Part shown: one piece after another, positions 23,689 through 35,046 of the stretch
How positions within the stretch are numbered: position 1 is the stretch's first letter
How the letters are laid out: each line of letters begins with the position of its first letter
Source: Eucalyptus grandis
Lineage: Eukaryota > Streptophyta > Magnoliopsida > Myrtales > Myrtaceae
Reading direction: 5' to 3'
Assembly (NCBI RefSeq): GCF_016545825.1
Contig: NC_052621.1
Location: forward strand, 17,782,910 to 17,846,909
DNA length: 64,000 bases
The notes under the pieces: generated by a model
The model's input: only the letters and a program-made list of their open reading frames with translations
Databases searched by the model: none
What the model was told of the DNA's origin: nothing
Made by a program: the position numbers and the translations under genes

Positions 23689-25113
23689 ATGTCACAAATT
23701 AGTGAGCAGAAGAGCACCATCCACGTGGCTCTATTTCCGACCTCCGGAATGGGCCATCTGACGCCGTTCCTCCGCTTGGCCACCTCACTCGTCGCCAGCG
23801 ATGTCCGAGTCACCTTCATTGCCGCGCACCCGACGGTCTCGCTCGCCGAGTCGCGCGCCCTCTCCAGTTTCTTTGCCAGCTTCCCTCAAGTTATTCCCAT
23901 GCAACTGTGTCTTCTTCCCATCGACGAGTCTTCCAGCGGCACCGACGATCCCTTTTATCGCCATTACGAAGTCATCTGTAGGTCGTGCCGCCTCCTCCCT
24001 CCCCTCCTCTCGTCGATATCCCCGCCTCTTTCTGCTCTCATCACGGACATGAGCTTGATCTCCGCAGTCCTTCCTGTTTCTCGAGCCGCTGGCCTTCCAA
24101 ATTATGTTTTCTTCACGTCGTCCGCCAAAATGCTGACGCTCTTCATGTCCTTCCATAAAATATCTGTCGGGAAAGCCATGCCTGGTTCTGGGGATAACGA
24201 AGATGTCATCAAGATACCGAATCTTGAACCGATACCCGTCTCATGGTTTCCGCCACCCCTATTGGAAGAAGAGGACAACTTCCTCAAAAGTTCTCTCATC
24301 CAGAACGGCAAGAGTATGAGCGACGCAGATGGGATTTTGATCAACACGTTCTATGGCTTCGAGCAGGATACATTAAGAGCGCTAAACGACGTCAATATAA
24401 CGAGCGGATTGCCACCTGCGATCGCTATTGGGCCGCTTCCACCAGCTAACTTCGAAGAGCCTCATTCTCATCCATTGGCTTGGCTGGGCGATCAACCGAT
24501 AGGATCTGTTGTTTACGTGAGCTTCGGCAGTAGAACAGCCATGTCGAGGGACCAGATAAGAGAGCTAGGAGATGGCTTGGTACGGAGCGGCGTGAGGTTC
24601 GTATGGATAGTGAAGAGCAAGAAAGTGGATGAAGAAGACACGGAGGGCCTAGAAGATGTGATCGGGCAGAATCTGATGATGGCAACCTCGGGTGCAGTGA
24701 ACGGCCTAGTCGTGAAGTGCTGGTTGAACCAGAGCGAGGTACTAGGCCACCCGGCAATAGGCGGGTTTCTGAGCCACTGCGGGTGGAATTCGGTCATGGA
24801 GGCTGTGTGGCACGGCGTGCCGATGCTGGCATGGCCCCAGCACGGAGACCAGATGATCAACGCAAGCCTGGTGAAGAGGGCGGGGATCGGGATTTGGGAG
24901 GAGAGCTGGGGGAGGGGTGAGAAGGATGTGGTGAAGGGAGAGGAAATAGCGGACCGGGTTGAGGAGATGACGAGGGACGAGTCACTGAAAGCACGAGCCG
25001 CGAGAATGAAAGAAGCCGCGAGGACGGCCCTCGGAGCTGATGGGGACTCGGGAAGAGGATTAAAGGCACTGCTCGCTAAGTTGTCGCAAAATGGGTCGCG
25101 CTTTGATTGTTGA
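23689..25113 (+). CDS. UGT708-like UDP-glycosyltransferase (probable C-glycosyltransferase)
   Basis: A 474-residue, single-exon family-1 glycosyltransferase that would transfer sugar from a UDP-sugar to a small aromatic acceptor in the cytosol. The N-terminal domain has the catalytic His in FPTSGMGH (H23) and the partner Asp in LITD (D120). The PSPG donor-binding box spans W345 to Q388, exactly 44 residues, with HCGWNS (H363 to S368) and a terminal DQ, the Gln usually seen with UDP-glucose users. A GTDDPF string at 84-89 matches the DPF region characteristic of UGT708 C-glucosyltransferases that act on 2-hydroxyflavanones or phloretin-like acceptors. Length is normal and no disabling change is seen. 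The coding region is GC-rich against AT-rich flanks. Acceptor and C- versus O-specificity are inferred from family resemblance. Confidence 0.9.
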   Translation: MSQISEQKSTIHVALFPTSGMGHLTPFLRLATSLVASDVRVTFIAAHPTVSLAESRALSSFFASFPQVIPMQLCLLPIDESSSGTDDPFYRHYEVICRSCRLLPPLLSSISPPLSALITDMSLISAVLPVSRAAGLPNYVFFTSSAKMLTLFMSFHKISVGKAMPGSGDNEDVIKIPNLEPIPVSWFPPPLLEEEDNFLKSSLIQNGKSMSDADGILINTFYGFEQDTLRALNDVNITSGLPPAIAIGPLPPANFEEPHSHPLAWLGDQPIGSVVYVSFGSRTAMSRDQIRELGDGLVRSGVRFVWIVKSKKVDEEDTEGLEDVIGQNLMMATSGAVNGLVVKCWLNQSEVLGHPAIGGFLSHCGWNSVMEAVWHGVPMLAWPQHGDQMINASLVKRAGIGIWEESWGRGEKDVVKGEEIADRVEEMTRDESLKARAARMKEAARTALGADGDSGRGLKALLAKLSQNGSRFDC

Positions 25114-25838
25114 CACGACAACTATATTACATTCGTGTAACAAAGATCGAATAATAATCGTTGTTAACGCACCAAATATTATCTTCTGAATCTGTAAGCT
25201 GCATGGTTACTTCAATATAGGCCGTCCTGTTTTGAAAATGCTCAGCATCTTCCTTGGCACCAGGAAGACCCTGAATCTGCAGACCGCCACCGAAAACTGC
25301 AGAAGGCAAGCCAACTTAGCAGAACAATTTCGTTCAGAAGCAAAGGTATGCACGAAATACCAAGAAATTTAAAATATATTACGCCGATCAAACTCATCGG
25401 GATTATTAATCATTGAAGTCAACGGTGAGATCCATATCAACAATGATTAAGATGTTTTGGGTTTCACGCGAACTATAGTCAATACAATATTCTTCATGAT
25501 CATGGATAGTTGTCCATAAAGACGGTGGAAAAGGAAGCAGCCACCAATGAAAGTTACAACATACGATGATCGCAAGAGAGTCAGGTCAGATTGCTGAAAA
25601 ACCGAGTCAGAACCGTTTGATAGGTGCAAAGTGTGGAAAAGGCTATTTGTTGTATACCCAAAAGATGTCATGCCCCGAAACTACAAGAAAAGGGAATGAC
25701 ACGGCTTTGTCTTTCATGTCGAAAGACACAGTCTCAAATATAACCAACTATTTAATATTAAAATGTATATCCCAACTATATATATAAGATAAACTAATAG
25801 CTTGGCTGTGATATAAGAGTTTTATAATCCATAAAAAA
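25114..25838. other. Intergenic DNA downstream of UGT
   Basis: No gene was recognised. A minus-strand frame at 25127-25309 encodes a 60-residue peptide of unknown type. It contains TGGCACCAGGAAGACCCT, an 18-bp string also present at about 9119-9136, possibly a shared repeat remnant. Confidence 0.4.
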
Positions 25839-26803
25839 GGGTAAAAGAATGCTTTAAGTTCCAAAAGTTGACACAAATGGACACTTAAGTGTCACTTTTT
25901 TTTATAAAAAAAAAAATGGGACACTTGAGTGTCACATCCGCAAACCTTGTCAAAAAATCCTACATGGCATTTTTTTTTTATTATTAATTTTTTCACTTAC
26001 GTGGCTCGCTAGCAAGTTGACTCAACAAAACACACACAAAAACAACATCATTTTGGTATAATTTGAATTTTAATATAAAATTTAATTAAATTAAATTTTA
26101 AAAAAATAATTATTATTATTTTTAAAAAAAAAAAAAGTGGAGGAGGAGGAAGGCGTTGACGGCCGAGGGCTCAACGTCGTCGCCGCCGCCGCCTCCCCAT
26201 CATCGCCGGAAGGTGGGGAAGGGTTGGTTGGGGCCGCTAAGCCTGGCCGGGGCCGGCGACTCCGGTCGACCGGTGGCGAGGGCATGCGTGCCTCGCCTAG
26301 ATCTAGGACGAGGGCCCACGACCCTCGCCTAGATTTGATGAGGGTTGGCGGCCCTTGCTCGGCCGGGCCAAGGGCCACCGCTCGCCGGGGGTTGAGGTGA
26401 GGGCTCGTAGGCCCTCGCCACCGACGGCCGAGCCCGGTGACCCCGGCCGACCCGCCCCCTCCGTCACCGGCCCTTCCCGGCGGTGATGGGAGGCAACAGC
26501 AGCAAAGCTCAACCTTTAGTCGCCTCCCTCCCTTTTTTTTCTAATTTTTTAATTTTTAATTTTAAATGTTTTAAATAAATTTAGTTTTTTAAATTAAATT
26601 AAATTATCTTTTATTTATCACGTCACCATCAAAATGACGTCATTTTGACACTGTTTAGCCACATTAGCATGCAAAACAACGCCATTTTGCACTTATTTTG
26701 CTAGAAATTACGCATATTAGTATTTTGGCTGGATTTTGGCCGGATTTGGTACTTAAGTGTCCATTTATGCCAACTTTTGGCACTCTAGGGGTTCGGAGTG
26801 CCC
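25839..26803. mobile_element. MULE-like element, CACTTAAGTG family, GC-rich core
   Basis: The left end (GGG at 25839, then CCAAAAGTTGACACAAATGG and ACACTTAAGTGTCAC) matches the inverted right end (GGG-equivalent at 26803, then CCAAAAGTTGGCATAAATGG and ACACTTAAGTACC), with identical spacing from the GGG ends to the shared block. Inside are AT-rich sub-arms, then a GC-rich core (26140-26510) with CCTCGCCTAGAT and GGCCGGGCCAAGGGCC motifs. Frames in the core are Gly/Pro/Arg-rich and not convincing protein. The core resembles that of 56762-57630. No clear target duplication was found. Confidence 0.65.
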
Positions 26804-29460
26804 AAAAATTCTCTACTTTGGCCATAAATCCTCTTTCAACTTTCTAAATTCTCAAGTACACTTGCATGTATTCTTCTCACATTTTAATCCTAGAAGTAAA
26901 AAGCTGAATTTTCTTATTTGGAAGCTACAAGGTGGTGACAGTAAATTGGTGGGTCACGCTTGTTCAAGGTAAGTAAAGTTTCTAGATATTAAGTTAGTTC
27001 AATCTTCTTGGCACTTCTATTTTGGTAGGTATTTGAGATGTGTAATAATATTGTGAATATTGTAATTATTAAATTGTCTTGGTGATCTTGTATAAGTTTA
27101 AAATGTATGATCGATTTGCTTATAGTGCGGCATAATTGTAATGATGGATTAAAGCTTGACAGCGTTATATTACTAGTCTTAGGCCAATTTGTTGTTAATT
27201 ATACACACATTTTATCTGCTTAAAATTAATGAAATTATTCTTGAAATTGTGATTTTTGGGGGCCATTGATATTATTCACATCGTGTTCATTCATTCTACC
27301 AAAATTAACTAAGTTTGAATTTATACGTTCTGTCATATTTGTCTTAATGACATTTTACATGTTTGTTTTGTCATATTTGTCATTGTTCTAATTTATTCTA
27401 AATAGTCACAGTTTATTTTTTCTGTCATATTTGTTTTGATGACTTATTGTATGTTCATTATACTAGTTAGAATGTGTTTGTTTTGCTTCGTTTGGTTTCA
27501 TTTTAAATAGTAAGAATTTGTTCGTTCTACCATATTTATTTTGATGACTTTTGCATGTTTATTATGCTTAATTTGGTTTAACTCTTAATAGTAAGAAAAT
27601 GTTTGTTCTGTCATATTCATCTTAATGACCTCTTATATGTTCATTTTGCTAGTCAAAATATGTTCATTTTACTTCATTCTCTTTTGTTTTGAATAATTAG
27701 AATATGTTTGTCCTGCAATATCTGTATTAATGATCTCTTACATGTTCATTTTATTTCATTTTGTTTCATTATGAGTAGTTAGAATATGTTCATTTATCTC
27801 ATCATATCATAATTTGGAATCAAAATTTATTTGTTCATTCTATTAGAGTTTCAAGTCAAAATCCGTTATTTCATTCTACTAAATTTTATTAAGTCAAAAT
27901 CTACTTATTTGTTAAAACTCCTATTTTATTTTATTAATTTTTATAAAGTCTGAATGTACTCACTTAATTATTTAAACTTTAATGAACAAAATATATCTAT
28001 TGTTTAAACTCATGTACTATTTCACTGTTTAGATTTTGACGATTAGAATGTGATTAAAGGTTATTTCATACTCGGTTATCTGATTGATGTATTAAATTGA
28101 GTTGGGAAATGTGTTTTATGCTTGTAAGTATGACTTGAATAAGATTAATATGATCCCATTACCCATATAGTGATGAATGACAATGTCTAGTGGTGGAAGT
28201 TTGCGGGATGTCCTAGTAGTTGGGATGTCTCAAAAAGTATTTTGGGATACCTCGAGAGTTGAGATGCCGTTGTGATGGGAATGTCATTTGGTGAAAGTTT
28301 ACAATAGAATTTAGATACCCATGAGTTAGGATACTCCGAGAGATTTCAAGAGGAATTAATGAATAAAATATATTACCATGGGTAAAACCAAACATTATAG
28401 AAATTATTTATTTTGTGTGAAACATGGTATGCCATATACATGAGTCTAAATATATATTGTTGGATGACGATTTATGTGGTAAATAAAAATGAGAAATGTA
28501 AAATCTACTCATGCCTTTATCACACTTATCGGATTATTATGCATTCACTTTGCTCATGTCAAGTGAAGTGGTAAGATGATTATTCTAAACTTAAACTAAA
28601 AATTTCATTTACTGGGTTTCGACTCATTCATTTATCTTTTCAAATATGTACGTTGGACACCCCATAACCTTTACACTATAGAGTTTTTATGCATTTTGAA
28701 GGTCTTTATGAAAATGTGCTAAAATTATTGATCTATGACTTTGGTCTAGACATTTGTATAGGCAGATGTTTGGAGTGTAGTATGGAGATAGATCTCCTCA
28801 ACCCTTACCCAGATTTTTATAATATGCTCGTAATGTAGTAAAGTTGTGAACTTAAATATGGTATAAATAAAAGAAGTATAAGTATGTTATCTATACTTGT
28901 ACAACTTTCTTTGAAAATGTATTTGGAAAATGTTTGATTGCATTTCCACATGCTAAAATAAAATGATATTGTGTCATAGGTAACGTTTTAGGTGTCACTT
29001 TTAGTGTTTCATATTTAGGGGATTTAACCTTTAAGGTCTCATGCTAGTCTATAGAGAGAAGTTCGACTTATGATTTAGGGTTTTTTCTAAGCTTTATTCA
29101 TCAACATCTTATGAGTATTATTTTCATTGATCTTTACTTTTTGAAGGTCTTTTTTTAGCAATTTCGCTTTTTTAGTGTGCTCCAAAAGATGAAAAAAAAA
29201 ATCTTATGTTTGAACTTTCACAAGTAACACAAACTACTTGCTAGTTTAACGTATGACACAAAACTACATGAACACCAAACAATAGCAAATGTGTGGATCC
29301 ATTTTATTCATTTGATTAGGAATTAATGTTATTCACATATAATGTTTAGCTTTTGTTTGTTAATCTGCTTATCTTAAATTCTACAAGGTTTATTCCTTAG
29401 AATAGATAGCGTTTTTTTTTATCATATGCATAGCTGCTAAAAACATACATTGTTATTTTT
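26804..29460. other. AT-rich DNA, possible 5' part of outer MULE and LTR-like remnant
   Basis: No intact gene was found. The region holds a degenerate tandem repeat at 27320-27800. From about 28160 to 28880 the text, with GGGATGTC, GGGATACC and ACTGGGTTTCGACTC strings, resembles a worn LTR of a plant Ty3-type retrotransposon, but no second LTR or primer-binding site was identified. The right part may belong to the outer MULE that starts coding near 29461. Confidence 0.35.
27320..27800 (+). repeat. Degenerate tandem repeat, about five copies
   Basis: Successive copies of a unit of roughly 80-105 bp, built on TGTTTGTTCTGTCATATTTG, then TTAATGAC, then ACATGTTCATTTTGC, then a TAGTTAGAATA end. 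Copies begin near 27329, 27415, 27519, 27600 and 27706. They differ by point changes and internal deletions. The translation is not protein-like. Confidence 0.6.
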
Positions 29461-29737
29461 AGGTGGATAAAGAAAGTTGACTGGAGGTTATTTGAAGTTG
29501 GGGTTAGGGCTAGTGTTGCTAACTTGGGCGAAAATGAATCTGGGGTTGAAGTAGGAGATGAAATTGGGGTTATGGTTATGATTGAGCTAAAATAATGGAG
29601 TGTTAGCTAGGGTGAAGATAATGAGAGTGATGATGGCTTTTACTTTGAGAGTAATGTTGTTTAGAGTAATGTTGATGAAATTGATGCATTAGTTAAAAGT
29701 GATGATGATTATGTCCTATCTGATGACAAGGATTACT
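29461..29737 (+). pseudogene. Outer MULE transposase, N-terminal part (before insertion)
   Basis: An acidic, Asp/Glu-rich leader typical of the region before the DNA-binding domain in plant MuDR-type transposases. It includes LGENESGVEVGDEIG and, after in-frame stops, DEIDALVKSDDDYVLSDDK. The frame reaches DYFQV at the insertion point of the inner element and continues with KEMRLK at 37253. Several stops show that it is dead. Confidence 0.6.
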
Positions 29738-30775
29738 TTCAAGTAAGAGAAAATGTCACAAATAGTCCATGAACTTTTATTTATTGTTCAATATTGTCCA
29801 TGACTTTCGATTTGCTCAATTTAGTCCCTAAACTATTGACAAATGTCTAATCTAGTCCCTAAATTATTTGAAAATTGACCAATTTTGTTCTTCCGTTAGT
29901 TAAAGTTAATGGAATTGACTTACGTGGCTTTTAGTCTCTTAAGTATAGAATAAAAAGGACATGTGGAAAATCCACATGGAACTTACCATTAAAACAAGTC
30001 AAACCACCGTCCAAAAAAGAAACACGAAAGCACTTCTTCTCTCTGCTTTTGTGATTGGTGCTCTCATCTCCAGCTAGTCCCAAAACTTGTATCAAGGAGC
30101 GAAGAAGAAGATCAAGACACGGAGGAGGAGGATGTAAGGGTTATAGTCCATTAGAATTACGTATCTTGATTTTTTTTAGGGCATACATGTATGTTTAGGG
30201 TTCAAAACTTGAGCTTGCATTGAATGACTCTATCTTGTCGCACAAGAGAAGTTACTTTGTGCCCGGAGTGTTGTCTCGGGCATAATGCTTCTAATGAAGA
30301 CTTGGGTCTATATGTGAGGGAATTCTACAAGGATGATGTGTCTAGATGGCTTGTCCATGTTTGTTATTTAAGGTTAATTAGGGCTTTCTTCAAGGATGGG
30401 TTAATCGAGGTTTTTCAAAGATGATAATGCATGGTTTATTTGACTTGATCGATGCATGGTTATGACATAAAGTGTGAATAGTTTATTTGAGCATGTTGTG
30501 TTATGCAATAACCTAAAAGAGTATTGAAAAAATATTGAATGCACAACAAGTTTTTCTTTATTAATTTAAAGTGGTCCAAACTTGCCATAGTTTTAGATTT
30601 TAGCTTTTTCATGGATTTTTAGATATGGCCCCCATTTGTCTTTGTTTAATTGTCTTTAGATTATACTTTCAATGTTTGTTTGTTCTTATTATATAAACAA
30701 TATAAATATTTTGATTGGTGTCCTTTTCCTTTTTTAATTTAGATGATTTTTATGCGTAATTTTTTGCAGATTTAC

Positions 30776-33470
30776 ATGGCTGATGAGACATTCCAATTTA
30801 CTCTATAGGTTGGGGGTAGGTTTATTCGTGATAGAATAATATAATATGTTGATAGTCATAAGAGTGAGTGGCTTTATGATCCAGACAAATTAAGTTACTT
30901 TGAGATTTTGCACTTGATACAAGATATGGGTTACTCTAATAATGAGAAATTTCACTACTTAATGCCGAGAAAGAATTTTGAGAATGGTTTAAGATTAATT
31001 GAAGATGACACTTCGGTATAGAAAATGATAGGATTTTGGGCAAATTTTGTCAGTACATGTGAGATATTTATTGAACATGGCAAAGACATGAGGTTGGCAT
31101 TTGTGATGGGTTAGTTGAGGGATTAATGAACATAGAAGAAAATGAGGGAGCTGTAACACTTATTGAAGATGATGATGAGCTTGTTGAGGTGCCATGGTTA
31201 TCTAACAATGAAGAAGAAGAACTTCAAGTGGCTAGGAAAAAATTGGAACTTTTAAGGGAGATAATGCATATGGTGTTGCTAGGTTGCTAGAGATACATAG
31301 TGAAATAAATGTAGAAGTAAACAAAAAAAGGAGGAAAGAGGCTATAGCAACCCATTGTGAAGATAACGTTGAGCTTGAAACTGAATACTTTGACTAAGTG
31401 ACTTTAATTGGAGCTTTGTCACAAGTGATGAGGAAGAACTAGAGGTAGAAGAGGCTGCTAGAAGGAAGAGCACACATGTGCAATATGATGAAACCATAGA
31501 GATACTTCACTCTACACTGAATATCGTATTTGATGGCCTTAAACAATTTAAGGAAGCTATCAATAAATATGCATCTACCATAAGAGTTGATATTGAATTT
31601 ATCAAGAATGACAAGGTGCGAGTAAGGGTAAAATGTAAGGCTAAAAATTGTGATTGGTTAATTTATGCAACTAGAGATAACAAGACAGGCTTGTTTCTAG
31701 TGAAAAATTTTAAGGATGAATGCACGTGCTCCTGGTCACGTGGGTCTTTCCATCTACATGCATGATGAAGGTTCACATCTACATACGTGATGAAACATTA
31801 TCTAAGTTTGTGGATGGCAGCTCCTTCAATGAAATTGCAGGAGTTCAAGAGAATTGTGCGAGAGCAAATGAGCTTAGATGTTACTATTAGCCAATGTAAA
31901 AAGACTAAGGAAAAAGTAATCAAAAGACTAAATGAGATGTATTCCTATGAATTCAGTAGGTTATGAAGTTATTGTGAAGAAATTATTCATAGAAATCCCT
32001 GAAATAACGTGAAGGTAAAGTTTCTAAGAGAATCCCCAAATTCAAGACCCATCTTTCAATGAATTTATATTTGTTTTGATGTCGTGAGAAAGGGATTCCT
32101 TAAAAGGTTACAGACCTTTGATAGGGTTGGATGGATGTTTTTTAAAAGAAATGTTGAAGGGCGAGTTATTGATTGATGTTGGGAGTGATGCAAATAATCA
32201 AAAGTACATTATCGCATGGGCTATTATGGAGGTCGAGAATAAGGATTCATGGGGTTGGTTTGTAGAGGCCTTGAAGTATGACCTTGGCACAAAATACAGT
32301 ATGGTATACACATTGTTCTCAAATCAATAGAAGGTAATGTTATTACTCTTCCTTCATTTTGTAGTTTTCATGTGTGACATATTTAATCTCATTATATAAA
32401 TGATAATACCATGGACTCATTGTAGGGGTTTGTGCAAGACATATTTATGCGAATTGGCACAAGAAGAATGGGGGTAACGATTGTCACAAGCAATTTTGGA
32501 TGTGTGCAAAGTCAACTACAATCCCTCAATTTGAAAAGCATCTTGAAGAATTAGGTAAGATGAGTAAGATAGGAAAAGCTAATTTGATAAGAATTGCTCC
32601 AAAATATTGGTACAAGGCTTTCTTTAAAACTATGTGCAAGTCATATAGTGTGGACAATAACTTATCAGAAGCATTTAATGGATCGATACTGGAAGCTAGA
32701 TACATGTCTATCATATCCATGCTTGAGGATATTAGAGAAAAGATTGTGACAAGAATGCATGAGAAAAGAGGTGCATGTCAAAGATGGAAAAGAGACATTG
32801 CGCCTAGAATATTAGAGAAAATAGAAGGTAATAAAAAAGAAAGTGCCATTTGTCATGTGCTTTGGAATGGAGAAGATGGATTTGAAGTGCACCATAGGAA
32901 CGATAAATTTGTAGTGGAGATATGAAATAACTCATGTTCTTGTAGGGCGTGGGACTTAAGTGGGATTCAATGCCCTTATGCAATTTGTGTCATTCTATTC
33001 AAAGGGGAGGAGATAGAAACTTTGTTGCCCACTGGTACAAGAATGATAGCTATTTAAAGACGTATACTTGGAAGCAATGAATTGTGAGAACCTTTGGTGG
33101 CACCAATGCCTCGAGTTATGCTTGGTAGGCCTAAACGGAAAATGATAAGAGAGGAAGGAGAATTTAGAAATGGGTTCAAAGTGTTAAGACAAGGCAAAAA
33201 ATCACATGCCATTTGTGTTTCAAACAAGGCCACAACTCAAGAACTTGTCCATTGAAACAAAAGAAAAAGGTAAGGTTTATTCACTCTATGCCTTTAGTCT
33301 TTGTTGGTGTCAATATTATTTTACTTTATTTTCTTAATGGACATGATGAAGAAATAGTGGGACAGAGAGAAGCCAACCCACTTGTTATAAAGATCCATCA
33401 TAACAACGCCACCACTCAAAAGGTACTCTTGACCTTACTTTTAAGTAAGTGACTATGTGCTCGAATAATT
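30776..33470 (+). pseudogene. MuDR-type transposase, degenerate
   Basis: Recognisable pieces in order are: an N-terminal block starting at ATG 30776 with LYDPDKLSYFEILHL; the DNA-binding module at 31478-31765 with INKYASTIRVDIEFIKNDK and CKAKNCDWLIYA; the start of the DDE catalytic domain at 32118 with GLDGCFLK (first Asp) and IIAWAIMEVEN; a helical part at 32500-32925; a SWIM-type motif near 32935-32990, where the usual CPH reads CPY; and a CCHC zinc knuckle at about 33205 (CHLCFKQGHNSRTC). Stop codons and frame changes separate the pieces, and the expected SDQQKG-type segment reads FSNQ followed by a stop. It cannot make an active transposase. Confidence 0.85.
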
Positions 33471-34079
33471 ATAAGTGTCATTTAAAATTGAGAGTTGATC
33501 TTCTTAATAGTTGATCCATTTCTATTAAGAAATACTGACCATGATGTGGTCAATGTGGAGAAGGTGGAGAGCGCATCACGCAAATTTATCACCATAATGG
33601 GACTAAAGGTATAACTTTACAATAGAAAATTGTTGTTATGTAAAGATTTGACATTTGATTATTTAATTGATTGATGCATTTATTTTGTCTAGCAACAAAA
33701 CACAAACATCATGAAAAAGAAGCAAGAAGAAAGGAAACAAGTCGAGTAGCATTTGAACAATATTGAAAGTGTTGGATTAGCAAGATCTCCAAGAAAGAGG
33801 CAAAATGACCAAAAGTAGCTGTTTGAAGAGTGGAAATGGAACATACTCTAATCCTTTTTGTTGACATGATACTCTTGTATTTAAGACCAAGAGATATGTT
33901 TTTTTTTTTGTAGTTTTGGAAGTGTTTCAGATGTAGCAATGATGTTAAGAGGACAAGCATTCTTGATTGTTTTTTTATAGTACATTCGATATATGAAAAG
34001 AAATGCAAATGGCCTTACTTTTGTCTAATCTGTAGGTGTTAAAGATTACAGTCAATACTCTTGAATAGTTGGCTTGCCC

Positions 34080-35046
34080 ACGGCTATTTGTTTGTGAGTC
34101 CCCCAATCTCTCTAATCTCTCCCCATCATCCGCTCCTCAAGTTTCCATCTTTCATCGTATGTGTCTAGTGGGTCGAAGTCAAATTCGGATCAAGTTCTTT
34201 ACTTGACTTTGATGGAGATGTTTCTTGATCGTGCCGTCCTTCTATTCTTACTTGTGCGCTTATTGTATTGAATGATTAGCACCCCCGGTTCCTTTGAAAA
34301 TTCCCGATTGAAGTGTGTTAGAGGAGAGGGTCCCGTAATATGAATTCCCAGATTTAAGTAGTAGCACTTGACTGATTGTGATCAGTCCTCTTACATTTTT
34401 CTATTATTTCATTTCTTGATTCTCCCACCCTCTCCTCTTTGTGTGAGGTCTAATTCTATATTCTTCGGTAGAAACCTTAGGGGTTTTAATTCATGTTGTT
34501 CTATTGGGGGCACATGAACAAATTTAGAGCTCGACATATGTAATTGATGTTGGTAAATTATCTTTTGCATGGACTCGTCATGTGAAAGTGCAACCTTCCA
34601 AACTAAAAAAGGTTGGTGTTTTACTTTATGTTACTCCTTCCCAGACAAGGACCGTGAATGTTAGCAATCTCTCTCTCGATGCATTTGAGTTGGACATAAA
34701 GGAGTTCTTTTTCGTTTTTAGATGAAATCGAACATGTTGAAATGCAAAGGTTAGCTTTCATTTTAATGATGTTATTATCTGATGTTACCTTATTTATGTA
34801 TTTGTTGTGCTCATTTGCAGGATATTAAAGAAGGGACTCTAAAACCATTGTTTTTTTCTAGTTTTTTGTTCCATTGCATATCGGTCTCCCTTTGATGATA
34901 GTGAAGACTTTTTGCGATTTTAGCACATACTAGATTCCCATGGAGGTTCACGCTACTTTTTTCCTCTTTCAGCAACAATAAGCATTCTCAAGTTGTATGT
35001 TACCTTCAAGGATCCCTAAGGAGCAGAGAATGTTGTTCTTCTGTCG
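34080..35046 (+). pseudogene. Captured BPA1-like RRM gene fragment (with introns)
   Basis: Within the inner MULE, 34649-34749 encodes RTVNVSNLSLDAFELDIKEF and, after one extra T in a T run, a segment ending HVEMQ with a GT donor at 34750. A second exon ending at 35046 carries YVTFKDP, a stop, then GAENVVLLS, followed by GTATGC. These match the start of the RRM domain of the plant family that includes BPA1 (binding partner of ACD11). CT-rich sequence at 34080-34480 may be its leader. Retained introns show capture at the DNA level. It has a frameshift in each exon and a stop, so it is not functional. Only the first part of the RRM is present. Confidence 0.7.

Noticed and set aside
24446..25121. 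Long minus-strand frames (103 and 202 codons) within the UGT gene
   Set aside because: They are antisense shadows of an intact, motif-complete gene on the plus strand.
9119..25277. 18-bp string TGGCACCAGGAAGACCCT shared by two distant sites
   Set aside because: The surrounding sequences do not align, so this may be chance or a very old repeat remnant.
26091..26512. Gly/Pro/Arg-rich frames in the GC-rich core of a MULE-like element
   Set aside because: The core is repetitive and palindromic, and similar cores in other elements do not preserve a frame.
28160..28880. Possible LTR of a Ty3-type retrotransposon
   Set aside because: Only a textual resemblance; no second LTR, primer-binding site or polyprotein was found.
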